Of a stretch of DNA of 64,000 nt, positions 26,780 through 35,293 are shown in pieces. The stretch's first letter is position 1, and the number at the start of each line of letters is the position of its first letter. A program made the position numbers and the translations under genes. Under the pieces are notes generated by a model. It ran no database searches. It had not been told where the DNA came from and was given only the letters and a program-made list of their open reading frames with translations. Source of the DNA: Colwellia psychrerythraea (lineage in GTDB: Bacteria; Pseudomonadota; Gammaproteobacteria; Enterobacterales; Alteromonadaceae). The stretch covers positions 124,001-188,000 of the forward strand of contig NZ_JQED01000029.1 in assembly GCF_000764225.1 (NCBI RefSeq), in the 5' to 3' direction.

Positions 26780-26947
26780 ATGCAAGTTACAGCTAAAGTA
26801 ACCGAGATAACGGTTATGTCAGCAACGGATCGCGCTGCAATTGAAAGCTTCTTATCTGGAGCAGGAATTATAGTCTTAGCTATCGTATTTATTTACTGTC
26901 TCTACCGATGGAAAAATTCGAACCGAAAAGATAGGCCATTGAATTAA
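26780..26947 (+). CDS. Small single-pass membrane protein (55 residues)
   Basis: An ATG at 26780 with AAGG nine bases upstream opens a 55-codon frame starting MQVTAKVTEITVMSATD. One hydrophobic segment (GAGIIVLAIVFIYCLY, about residues 27-42) is followed by a basic tail RWKNSNRKDR, so the C-terminus should face the cytoplasm. A hairpin with a short T-run follows the stop at 26951-26990. It is not recognised as a known family, but the ribosome site, membrane topology and terminator together make it a plausible gene. Confidence 0.5.
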   Translation: MQVTAKVTEITVMSATDRAAIESFLSGAGIIVLAIVFIYCLYRWKNSNRKDRPLN

Positions 26948-26950
26948 TAA

Positions 26951-26990
26951 GCGATGCCTGTATCTGTTTAGTCATTATTGCATCGCCTTT
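26951..26990 (+). terminator. Probable terminator after the 55-residue protein
   Basis: GCGATGC (26951-26957) pairs with GCATCGC (26980-26986) over a 22-base loop, followed by CTTTT. It also lies past the end of the convergent reductase gene. Confidence 0.5.
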
Positions 26991-26998
26991 TAAGTGAA

Positions 26999-27949
26999 TT
27001 ATTTTGCTAGTTTTACAACCACGCTGTGTGCTGCAACCAAATCACTAATCGCTGTACCTACTGACTTAAATAACGTTATTTCATCGTTGGATTGTCGTAG
27101 TATTGCTGGCGTTTTACACATATCTGCTAATTCGCCGACAATTTCATTCTTGTTAAACGCACCTTCAGCCATGGGGATCAGTAATTCGCCTGCTTCATTT
27201 AAGGTATTCGTCAAACTATCAACAAATACTCTAGCACGCGTTACTGTTGTCGTATCGCATTCACGCGCATCCGTCATGTGATTACCCAAGCAATCAATAT
27301 GACAACCTGCACTCAAACGATTGCCATCAAAAAGCGGTGTTTTTGCACCCGTAGCGCAACATATAATGTCAGCACTTATTACCTCATGGTTAACATCAGT
27401 GCTGGCTTTAAAAGTAACAGCTGGATACAACACACTAAAGCTGTCAATTAATTTTCTCACTTTTGCGCTATTACGCCCCCAAAGGGTCACTTGCTTAATA
27501 TCTCGCACAGCTAAATGGGCTTTGACTAAATAGCTTGCTAAGTTGCCAGTGCCAAATAACATCAGGTTTTCGCTATTTTCTCTAGAAAGTAATTGGCTCG
27601 CTAATGCTGAAATAGCCGCTGTCCGCCAATAGGTAACACTCGTACCATCAACCAGTGCTAACGGCTCACCAGTTTGACGCTTAAACAACATTATTTTCGA
27701 AAATAAACCCGGTAAATCATGCTGTTGAGCATTGTCAGGAAAATAAGTAAAAGCTTTATTACCAATCACTTCTTCATTCCATGAAGGCAATAAGGCAAAC
27801 GCGTCATGATTTTCACTTTGCTCAGGCGCAAGTGAATAAACCCGACGCTGCGGCATAGTAAATGGACGACAAAAGCTTTGTTTTAGTAAAAGGATTAATT
27901 CTTCAAAGTTAAGATTCTGGTGTACTTGTTCCGCATTAATAATTTTCAT
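26999..27949 (-). CDS. lhpI: Delta-1-pyrroline-2-carboxylate reductase (ornithine cyclodeaminase/mu-crystallin family)
   Basis: The 316-residue product belongs to the ornithine cyclodeaminase/mu-crystallin family: LVDGTSVTYWRTAAISALASQLL near residues 98-120, the Rossmann motif LMLFGTGNLASYLVKAHLA, and DIICCATGAKTPLFDG. In hydroxyproline loci this family reduces delta-1-pyrroline-2-carboxylate to L-proline with NAD(P)H. It closes the group of a POT transporter, trans-3-hydroxyproline dehydratase and M24 peptidase, spaced by about 50-120 bases. The dehydratase makes exactly this substrate, which supports the call over a true cyclodeaminase. Confidence 0.85.
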   Translation of the reverse strand: MKIINAEQVHQNLNFEELILLLKQSFCRPFTMPQRRVYSLAPEQSENHDAFALLPSWNEEVIGNKAFTYFPDNAQQHDLPGLFSKIMLFKRQTGEPLALVDGTSVTYWRTAAISALASQLLSRENSENLMLFGTGNLASYLVKAHLAVRDIKQVTLWGRNSAKVRKLIDSFSVLYPAVTFKASTDVNHEVISADIICCATGAKTPLFDGNRLSAGCHIDCLGNHMTDARECDTTTVTRARVFVDSLTNTLNEAGELLIPMAEGAFNKNEIVGELADMCKTPAILRQSNDEITLFKSVGTAISDLVAAHSVVVKLAK

Positions 27950-28002
27950 CGGGATCTCATTTTCACTGTTAATTATGTAAAGTTATACTTGGGTTAAACT
28001 CA

Positions 28003-29085
28003 CTAGAGTTCAATTAAGTTCTTAGGTGATTTAGTCAGAATTTTTAACCCCTTATCTGTTAGCACCACATCATCTTCTATGCGCACCCCACCCCAACCTG
28101 GCACATAAATACCCGGCTCTATAGTAATAACGCAACCTTTCTCAATAGCGGTATGACAATCAGGTCCAATAAATGGTTGCTCATGTAACACTAAGCCAAC
28201 CCCATGCCCTAACCCTTCTCCAGCATATTTTTTATACTCGCTGTTAAGTAATATATTTGCTGATTGTTGATATAAATGACTGCCTAATACTCCTTCAGAA
28301 ATTTCATCAATTGCTGCTTGTTGTGCGGATTGCACCAATTGATAAATATGTTTCTGCTCTGCACTTGCTTGTCCAAACACAAAAGTACGTGTCATATCTG
28401 ATCGATAACCATTAACCACAGCACCAAAATCGATGAGTATAATATCACCATGCTTTAATTGTTTGTCTGACGGGATACCATGGGGTAAAGCACTGCGTTC
28501 ACCAAATAATAAAATGGTGGCAAAAGATACTTCTTCTGAGCCGAGTTTTGCCATTTGGTAATCAAGTTCAATAGCCAACTCTCGCTCAGTGATACCCGCT
28601 TTAACCGAATTCAGCATGATTGCCAAAGCTGTATCTGCTATTTTTGCCGCTTGCTCTATTGCAGCAATTTCACTGGTCGATTTAATAAAGCGTAATGCTT
28701 CAACTGAACCACTGATGGGCTCTATTTTACTCAATTTGTTTAATTGGCTGATCTGTTGATAAATTTGTTGCCATTGCATCACACTTATATGTTCACTTTC
28801 AAAACCGACATGCTGACAGTCATCTTGAAACAACAAGTCTTCAATGAGTGAAGCTAAGCTTTGATTGGCTCTATCACGACAGATAACGGTAAAGTTCGTC
28901 GCTTGTAATTTAGCTTGCTCAAAGTAACGGTAATCGGTCAGTAAATAGTTACCTTTGCTTGTTAATAACATGGTTGCTGCATGGCCAGTAAATGCTGAAA
29001 GGTAGCTGATATTGATATCACTAAAAATCAGCATGGCACTGTGAGGCTGCGTTAGTCGCTGCTCTCTAAATGTTGCTAAGCTCAT
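28003..29085 (-). CDS. M24B Xaa-Pro aminopeptidase
   Basis: The 360-residue product has a creatinase N-terminal domain (to about residue 130) and a full M24 catalytic domain: LIDFGAVVNGYRSDMTRTFVFG (two Asp), GEGLGHGVGLVLHEQPF (His), TIEPGIYVPGWGGVRIEDDVVL (two Glu). Such enzymes remove the N-terminal residue before Pro, so with the peptide transporter in the same gene group it would free hydroxyproline from collagen peptides in the cytoplasm. GGGAG lies just before the ATG. Prolidase activity on dipeptides is also possible. Confidence 0.88.
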   Translation of the reverse strand: MSLATFREQRLTQPHSAMLIFSDINISYLSAFTGHAATMLLTSKGNYLLTDYRYFEQAKLQATNFTVICRDRANQSLASLIEDLLFQDDCQHVGFESEHISVMQWQQIYQQISQLNKLSKIEPISGSVEALRFIKSTSEIAAIEQAAKIADTALAIMLNSVKAGITERELAIELDYQMAKLGSEEVSFATILLFGERSALPHGIPSDKQLKHGDIILIDFGAVVNGYRSDMTRTFVFGQASAEQKHIYQLVQSAQQAAIDEISEGVLGSHLYQQSANILLNSEYKKYAGEGLGHGVGLVLHEQPFIGPDCHTAIEKGCVITIEPGIYVPGWGGVRIEDDVVLTDKGLKILTKSPKNLIEL

Positions 29086-29140
29086 AATACTCCCTAAATT
29101 ATAATTCTAATTTATTAACACTTATTTTTTATAAGTATGA

Positions 29141-30208
29141 TTATCTTAATAAAAACCCATACTTCAACGGATCTTCAGCGTTAATAAGCCACTGCCCTTT
29201 TCCGCAAATATAGGCATCGCCTGTTACTTCAGGAATAACCGCATCAAAACCGGCAAAGGTCAGGTTTTCTCTTGCTTGAACACTAAATGGGCTACCTAAA
29301 ATACTCTCTATGATAATTTTTTCATTTAGCGCAACTTGCTGTTTAGCATAATGCAAGGCAATACGCCCACTCACGCCACTGCCTGTCGGGCTTCTGTCTA
29401 ATTCGCCATCAGCAAAAATACAGACATTACGTGAATGCACATCTTTATTAGGTGAGTCATCAATAAAAATCACGCCATACAAAAAGCTCAATTCAACGAT
29501 TGTTGGATGATTAATTTCAAACAGAGACATAATGGCTTGTTTAATTTTACGGCCATAATCAATGAGTTTTTCTTGCTGATCTGGTACCAGTGACAAACCA
29601 AGAGAAGATGCTTGTACATAGGCATAAAAAGCACCACCATAAGCAATATCGAAATTAACCTCACCAATACCTTCAACAACAATTTTCTGCGCTTTGGCAT
29701 AAACAAATGAAGGTACACAATGAAAGCTAACTTTTGTTACCACTTCATTTTGACTGTAAGCCAAGGCGTGAATTTGACCACAAGGCACATCAATAATAAC
29801 TTGAGTAATATCACCTGTTCTAGCAACCACGCCAGACTCTATTGCACATTTGGTTAAGGCAATAATTGCGTGCCCACACATAGTGCTATATCCTTCGTTA
29901 TGAATAAAAATGGCGCCAAAATGGCTATCTTCTCGTTCAGCATCAGTAATAATAGCGCCATACATATCCGCATGACCTCGTGGTTCAAACATGAGTGCTT
30001 GACGCAGCTCATCATAATTTTCTTTACATTCTTCAACTTTCGCTAAAATACCTTCCCCTTTAAGGGCCGGAAAACCACTAGTGATAATGCGGAGGGGCTC
30101 GCCACCGGTATGACACTCAAGCGTGTTAATGGTTAAATAACTTTCTTGGTTAGCTTTAGGTTGCCACTGTTCAAATTTTTCAGCGGCTTTATCTACATTA
30201 ACTGTCAT
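29141..30208 (-). CDS. lhpH: trans-3-hydroxy-L-proline dehydratase (Cys/Thr proline racemase family)
   Basis: A proline-racemase-fold enzyme of 355 residues. The first catalytic residue is Cys111 in STMCGHAIIA; the position of the second Cys in racemases is Thr275, in DRSPTGSGVSGR. The Cys/Thr pair marks the trans-3-hydroxy-L-proline dehydratases, which yield delta-1-pyrroline-2-carboxylate. The reductase for that product is two genes downstream. The N-terminus has about 25 extra residues before the conserved INTLECHTGGEPLRI. It follows the POT transporter gene by 121 bases. Confidence 0.9.
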   Translation of the reverse strand: MTVNVDKAAEKFEQWQPKANQESYLTINTLECHTGGEPLRIITSGFPALKGEGILAKVEECKENYDELRQALMFEPRGHADMYGAIITDAEREDSHFGAIFIHNEGYSTMCGHAIIALTKCAIESGVVARTGDITQVIIDVPCGQIHALAYSQNEVVTKVSFHCVPSFVYAKAQKIVVEGIGEVNFDIAYGGAFYAYVQASSLGLSLVPDQQEKLIDYGRKIKQAIMSLFEINHPTIVELSFLYGVIFIDDSPNKDVHSRNVCIFADGELDRSPTGSGVSGRIALHYAKQQVALNEKIIIESILGSPFSVQARENLTFAGFDAVIPEVTGDAYICGKGQWLINAEDPLKYGFLLR

Positions 30209-30329
30209 GGTATTTACTCTTTTTTAACGCCTATGGCTGCTATACATTTATGTGTTTACTTAGCGTGATAACAAACGGTAATAACAAATGTAAGCAGCCG
30301 CTTCTGTGGTTTAAATTTATATTGTTTTG

Positions 30330-32162
30330 TTAGGTAGCAACTTGCTCTGGTTGCGCCATTTGTTGCCCTTTAAGCTCGTCAACATAGTGCTTATTAAATA
30401 AATAAAGAGCCGCACTAGTCGCTACACCAAGTAAGCCTATAATTGCCCACATTAGTGTCGGGTTATTTAAATCAACGGCAAAGAAGCCATACAACCAACC
30501 TGAAAGTAAACCGCCAAATAAGTTACCTAGCGCCATGGAAACAAAGTAATAGCCCATAAACATGGCCGCTTTATCTTTTGGTGCAAACGTTGCTACATAT
30601 TCTTGGCTTTTAGGCGAAGCAGTCATTTCGCCAACCGCAAAAACAATCACTGAACAGCTCACTAGCAAGCCACCAAAAATAACACCGTGAGCAAAACCTT
30701 GCATCAACATAGAAAGTGACAAAATAGCGGTACCAACTATAAGTGATGGCAGTGGAGTGAACTTATCTATAAAGCGACTGATGAAAACTTGAAAGATAAT
30801 AATCATCAAAAAATCTACGCTTAAAATTGTTGCTGGATTAACTTGGCGGTACTGTACAGACCATTGCTCGGCAACGTCCATACTTACCCCTTGAGCACTT
30901 GTCATATCACTAGCATTGATTGACAGGCTAATTTGGACAAAATTGTTGATAATTTCTTGTTGCGGAATACGAACATCTAAAGCAGACAGTGTGCTCGTGA
31001 TTTCTTTAAGAGCGGCTTTACTTTGCAACACATCAACGTCATTAAACTTAGCAGCCAAATGCATGATCTCGCCTGATAAGGTATCAATATTTACCGAGGT
31101 AAAAACGTCATAAAGCCATGGGCTGATGGTATGCATTAAAGAGACTAAATCAGAGCTATCAACAAAATCTCGAACATAAACAGGCAAGGTGATAAATATT
31201 TGTAAATATACGGTCCAAAAGCCTGTCAGTATTAACAAGTACAGCATAAAGGGCTTGTTACCCAACTTCATTTTTTGTAAATACCATAGCAAGCTAGCCG
31301 GCGATGAAAGGCCAGGCGCTACGCCATTATTTTCTGCTACTGCATGACTATTATGTTTAGCAACCGAAAAATCCCAAACGATGGCACTAACAACTAATAT
31401 TGCCACCGTAGCTAAAGTCACTTCAGAGCCAATAAAACCAGCATAGAAACCAACTAATAATACTAATAAAGGAACAACGAGTAAGGCTAAACGCATATTG
31501 CCTAGCACTTGCTGCATTTCTTGAAAGACTTGTTTCAGCGGTTTGTTTTTTGAGTGGCACTCTGGCTCTTTATAGAAAAATAGTGCGGGAATAAAGTTAA
31601 CTGAAATCCAGATACAAGCAAAGGTAAATACCCATTCCCAACCATAATTTTTTTGGACTATAGGTGCTAATACAGGACCTAAAAATCCGCCAATATTAAC
31701 CATCATATAAAAAATCCCAAAACCCAAACCTCGGTTGCTATCATCTGTGGTTCGACTGATTGTTGCGATAACGACAGGCTTAAAAATACCAGCACCGAGC
31801 GCTATCAACATAAAAATGCTCATAAAGCTGGCCAAGTCTTTTGCATAACCTAAAAAATAATAACTCGGTGCCATCAGCGTGAACGATAATAAGAACATTT
31901 TTCGATAGCCAAACCTGTCAGCCAGTGCACCAGAAACCACAGGAAAAAGGTAAAGAAAAAAAGGTACTACGCCCATTATCAAACCACGCTCGGTATTACC
32001 TAAACCAAGGCCACCTTGTGTAGTGGGTGTCATAATATAACTAGCAAGTAGTGTGTACATACCGTACCAAGCGAGTCGTTCAAAAATCTCCATGGTATTG
32101 GCTACGTAAAAGGATTGCTGAAAAGGACTTCGTTTGGTTAGGCTCACTATGTTATCCACCAT
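30330..32162 (-). CDS. POT-type proton-coupled peptide transporter (MFS)
   Basis: The 610-residue product is an integral membrane protein with about 12-14 hydrophobic helices. Helix 1 has the POT signature NTMEIFERLAWYGMYTLL (ExxER followed by the YG pair), and the next loop has SGALADRFGYRKMFLL as in MFS transporters. A long soluble insertion of about 120 residues lies in the middle (around 330-460), between hydrophobic blocks. It probably imports di/tripeptides with protons. It is the first gene of the group with the dehydratase, peptidase and reductase, after a strong terminator of the upstream gene. Confidence 0.85.
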   Translation of the reverse strand: MVDNIVSLTKRSPFQQSFYVANTMEIFERLAWYGMYTLLASYIMTPTTQGGLGLGNTERGLIMGVVPFFLYLFPVVSGALADRFGYRKMFLLSFTLMAPSYYFLGYAKDLASFMSIFMLIALGAGIFKPVVIATISRTTDDSNRGLGFGIFYMMVNIGGFLGPVLAPIVQKNYGWEWVFTFACIWISVNFIPALFFYKEPECHSKNKPLKQVFQEMQQVLGNMRLALLVVPLLVLLVGFYAGFIGSEVTLATVAILVVSAIVWDFSVAKHNSHAVAENNGVAPGLSSPASLLWYLQKMKLGNKPFMLYLLILTGFWTVYLQIFITLPVYVRDFVDSSDLVSLMHTISPWLYDVFTSVNIDTLSGEIMHLAAKFNDVDVLQSKAALKEITSTLSALDVRIPQQEIINNFVQISLSINASDMTSAQGVSMDVAEQWSVQYRQVNPATILSVDFLMIIIFQVFISRFIDKFTPLPSLIVGTAILSLSMLMQGFAHGVIFGGLLVSCSVIVFAVGEMTASPKSQEYVATFAPKDKAAMFMGYYFVSMALGNLFGGLLSGWLYGFFAVDLNNPTLMWAIIGLLGVATSAALYLFNKHYVDELKGQQMAQPEQVAT

Positions 32163-32251
32163 TTTTATTATTGGTTCTTGACCATTAACAATATTAATTC
32201 TGTTTAAAGCACGGTTTAAAGTTCTTCATAAATTTATATCGAAGGTAAAGT

Positions 32252-32286
32252 AAAAAAAAGCCAAGTACATTGTCTGCACTTGGCTT
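32252..32286 (-). terminator. Terminator after the semialdehyde dehydrogenase gene
   Basis: AAGCCAAGT (32258-32266) pairs with ACTTGGCTT (32278-32286) over an 11-base loop. Read on the minus strand a run of T residues follows. It separates the trans-4-hydroxyproline genes from the transporter group. Confidence 0.85.
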
Positions 32287-32301
32287 TAAACTTAACTTTT
32301 A

Positions 32302-33834
32302 TTAGTCTTGTAACAAGCTCGGTAATAACTCTGCTGGCATATTTTGATAACAGATGGGACGTCTAAAACGCGTAATGGCCTCACTACCGACTGACGTTGT
32401 TCTTATATTAGTTGATGCTGGGAACGGACCACCATGGTTCATTGAAGCACACACTTCAACACCAGTGGGCATTTGATTATAAATCAAGCGACCAACTTTA
32501 TGGGCTAGGCTCAAGCTTAGCTCTTTTGATAAAGCTAAGTCACTGTCTACGCCATGAATACTGGCGGTTAAATTGCCTTTAATTAAAGAAACAAACTGCA
32601 TCATTTCTGCTTCGTCAGCACAGCGAACAACTAAAGCGCTAAAACCAAACACTTCTTCTTGCAATAAAGGTGTTTTAGCAAAGGTCGCGAAATCAGTAGC
32701 AAATAAAGACGCTGAACATTCTTGTTCATTACCCGATTGACCAGTTGCAAGCAAAGTAACACCTGCAACTTCTTTACGCTCTGCAACAGCAGCTTTATAA
32801 CTCGCACACATGGCGGGCGTTAGCATAACACCTGCAGGTTGCTGCGCTAATGCTTCGCTTGCAGACTTAATAAAGGTTTGGTAATTTTTACTTTTTTCAC
32901 CACCAGCAACAAGCCAAACACCTGGGCTGGTACAAAATTGTCCTTGCCCCATCATTAATGAAGCAACTAAAGCTTGCGCTATTTCAGCGCCATCTTGTGC
33001 CACTTTATTCGGCATTATAAATTGCGGGTTGATGCTACCCAGTTCACCATAAAAAGGAATGGGCTCAGGCCGTTGATGAATTTGCGCTTGTAAAATCATG
33101 CCAACACGTTCAGAACCGGTAAATCCGACTGCTTTGATCAATGGATGAGTCACCATTTGCGTAGCAATAGCATAGTTTTTACCTTGAATAAGGGAGAACA
33201 CTCCACGGTCTACTTCGCAAAGTTCAATCGCTTTTAAAATTGCTCTTGCGACTAATTCAGCGGTAGCTGGATGTGCGGCGTGCGCTTTCATCACCACTGG
33301 ACAGCCAGCAGCTAATGCTGAAGCCGTGTCGCCACCGGCAGTAGAGAAAGCCAGAGGAAAGTTACTCGCTGCAAAAACACCAACCACACCTAAAGGTAAA
33401 TAACCTAAACGCGTATCAGGTTTCGGTAACGGTTGCCTGTCATTATCAGCGTGTTCAACGATCCCTTGATATTCCCCTGCTTCGAGTAAATCGGCAAACA
33501 AACCAAGTTGAGCAATAGTTCTACCGCGCTCGCCTTGAATACGCATTGCAGGTAAACCAGTTTCACCACAAGCCGTTTCGACAAGTTCATCACCTAAGGC
33601 AAGTATTTCAGCACCAATAGTACGTAAAAACGTCGCCCGTTGTTTAGCGCTTAACTGACTATAAGAGGTGAATGCTTCATTGGCGCGCGTTATCGCCGTG
33701 TTTACTTCTAGCGCTGTTGCATCGGCAAACTCAATATCAATAGCGCTATGTGTTTGGGCATTAAAGGCTTTAAATCCATCTTGAGTATCACCAGACCATT
33801 CGCCGGCAATTAAATTTTGTCCTGTTATTGTCAT
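32302..33834 (-). CDS. Alpha-ketoglutaric semialdehyde dehydrogenase
   Basis: An aldehyde dehydrogenase of 510 residues. It has the NAD(P)-binding text PVVMKAHAAHPATAE, VGFTGSERVGMIL, catalytic Glu in PFYGELGSINPQF and catalytic Cys in MGQGQFCTSPGVWL. This NADP-type branch oxidises 2,5-dioxopentanoate (ketoglutarate semialdehyde) to 2-oxoglutarate, the last step of the trans-4-hydroxyproline route. It is followed by a strong terminator and lies just after the 4-hydroxyproline epimerase. An in-frame GTG at 33846 could also start it; the ATG at 33834 was chosen. Confidence 0.9.
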   Translation of the reverse strand: MTITGQNLIAGEWSGDTQDGFKAFNAQTHSAIDIEFADATALEVNTAITRANEAFTSYSQLSAKQRATFLRTIGAEILALGDELVETACGETGLPAMRIQGERGRTIAQLGLFADLLEAGEYQGIVEHADNDRQPLPKPDTRLGYLPLGVVGVFAASNFPLAFSTAGGDTASALAAGCPVVMKAHAAHPATAELVARAILKAIELCEVDRGVFSLIQGKNYAIATQMVTHPLIKAVGFTGSERVGMILQAQIHQRPEPIPFYGELGSINPQFIMPNKVAQDGAEIAQALVASLMMGQGQFCTSPGVWLVAGGEKSKNYQTFIKSASEALAQQPAGVMLTPAMCASYKAAVAERKEVAGVTLLATGQSGNEQECSASLFATDFATFAKTPLLQEEVFGFSALVVRCADEAEMMQFVSLIKGNLTASIHGVDSDLALSKELSLSLAHKVGRLIYNQMPTGVEVCASMNHGGPFPASTNIRTTSVGSEAITRFRRPICYQNMPAELLPSLLQD

Positions 33835-33920
33835 CTTATTACTCACTTATGTTGCTTATCTTACTTATGCTTCTTTACGTATTTATCGCTCATTTTCACT
33901 GACTTCGATTTATATTTAAG

Positions 33921-34934
33921 TTAGTTAACACTAAAACCGAAGGCATAGGGATCATCGTCATCAATAGTGATACAGTTTTTTGCAAACACCTTTGCCCAAC
34001 CTTGTATGCTTGGCATTATTGCGGTGGTAGGATTATCTTGACTACCTAACTCCACAACCCCTTCAACCTTGCCAGTAAACTGACTACCGATATAACTCTC
34101 ATGAACAAAACTATCCCCCAAAGCTAACTCACCTTTGGCAAATAATTGCGCCATTCTCGCGCTCGTGCCAGTACCACAAGGAGAACGGTCAATGGCTTTA
34201 TCGCCATAAAAGACCGCATTGGCTGCGTCTGAGCCTTTGGTTTGCGGTTTTCCAGTCCACAAAACGTGACTAATACCATTAACACTGGCATCTTCGGGAT
34301 GAACACAATCAAGTGTTTTGCTCGCCACATCACGAATAATAGGACTCCACCGTAATATTTCTGCTGCACTCCATTGGTCGATACCGGGGAAGTTTTCTTG
34401 TGGTTCAACAATCACATAAAAATTACCACCGTAAGAAACATCGACAGTTAACTGACCTAGCTCAGGAATAATTAGCCTAATATCTCTGTGTGCTAAATAA
34501 GAGGCGACATTGAAGATTTTAACGTTAGACACATTGCCATCACTTTCTTGATACTCAATAGTGACTTGTCCTGCAGGTACATCAAGAATGAGCTGACCTG
34601 GTATTTTAGGCGTAATAATACCGCTCTCTAATCCGGCGGTAACTGTGCCGATAGTGCCATGACCACACATTGGCAAACAGCCAGAAGTTTCAATAAATAA
34701 AATTGATGCGTCAGCATTTTCACTACAAGGTGGATACAAGAACGCACCTGACATCATATCGTGACCACGCGGTTCAAACATTAACCCTCTACGGATCCAG
34801 TCATAACGCGCCATGAAATCGAGTCGCTTTTCACTCATAGTTTCACCCACTAAAAGAGGGTGTCCACTGGTGACTAACCTAACCGGGTTGCCGCAAGTAT
34901 GTGCATCAATACAAAAAAATGTACCCTTAACCAT
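33921..34934 (-). CDS. lhpA: 4-hydroxyproline 2-epimerase (Cys/Cys)
   Basis: A proline-racemase-family protein of 337 residues. Both catalytic cysteines are present: Cys90 in LPMCGHGTIG and Cys253 in DRSPCGTGTSARMA, with CIDAHTCGNPVRLVTSGHP at the N-terminus. This Cys/Cys form with these flanking residues is typical of the epimerase that turns trans-4-hydroxy-L-proline into cis-4-hydroxy-D-proline. The ATG at 34934 follows GGGGA; the longer frame from 35000 would run into the repeat at 34971. It shares its strand with the deaminase gene upstream. Confidence 0.92.
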   Translation of the reverse strand: MVKGTFFCIDAHTCGNPVRLVTSGHPLLVGETMSEKRLDFMARYDWIRRGLMFEPRGHDMMSGAFLYPPCSENADASILFIETSGCLPMCGHGTIGTVTAGLESGIITPKIPGQLILDVPAGQVTIEYQESDGNVSNVKIFNVASYLAHRDIRLIIPELGQLTVDVSYGGNFYVIVEPQENFPGIDQWSAAEILRWSPIIRDVASKTLDCVHPEDASVNGISHVLWTGKPQTKGSDAANAVFYGDKAIDRSPCGTGTSARMAQLFAKGELALGDSFVHESYIGSQFTGKVEGVVELGSQDNPTTAIMPSIQGWAKVFAKNCITIDDDDPYAFGFSVN

Positions 34935-35293
34935 ATTGTCCCCAAGCGCTGTTTTACTGTGCTTAAATAGTAATACCAATTCCAATAAGTTTCTTCCCAC
35001 TCAGCGAGAGTTAAAAGCCTTAGAGGCAAGGCATTGATTGAAGAGAATGGTAATTCCCTTGTCAAAATCAATAACGCCGCATATCAGCCTTTTAAACTCG
35101 CCCTTTGGGAGCTTTCCAGCGATTCGATAACCGCACAGAATTCCTTTCATATAGAGTAACTATATACAAAAAAATTCTATTTGTTCTCAAACCGCTGGCA
35201 AGCTCTGAGTGGGAACTAACTTAATGGATTTGGTATAATACGCGAGCACTAAAATAAGGCTTCAATACTCGCGAATTAACCTGAAATCGAAAA
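34935..35293. other. Non-coding gap holding a MITE-like repeat
   Basis: The 359 bases between the deaminase and epimerase genes hold the repeat at 34971-35240 and no gene. Any shared transcript must read through it. Confidence 0.6.
34971..35240. repeat. MITE-like repeat with 38-base imperfect terminal inverted repeats
   Basis: The left end TAATACCAATTCCAATAAGT and the reverse complement of the right end (TATTATACCAAATCCATTAA) are imperfect inverted repeats that both continue into CCCACTCAG. An inner palindrome ATATAG agtaa CTATAT and flanking arms around CCAGCG / CGCTGG form a nested hairpin. The inner part (AGAGGCAAGGCATTGATTGA, then ATCAATAACG and GCCTTTTAAA) recurs diverged at 51268-51461. 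There is no transposase gene, so it would be a non-autonomous element. Confidence 0.75.

Noticed and set aside
34935..35000. N-terminal extension of the 4-hydroxyproline epimerase from 35000
   Set aside because: The extra codons run into the repeat element, the protein family starts at the internal ATG, and a ribosome site precedes that ATG.
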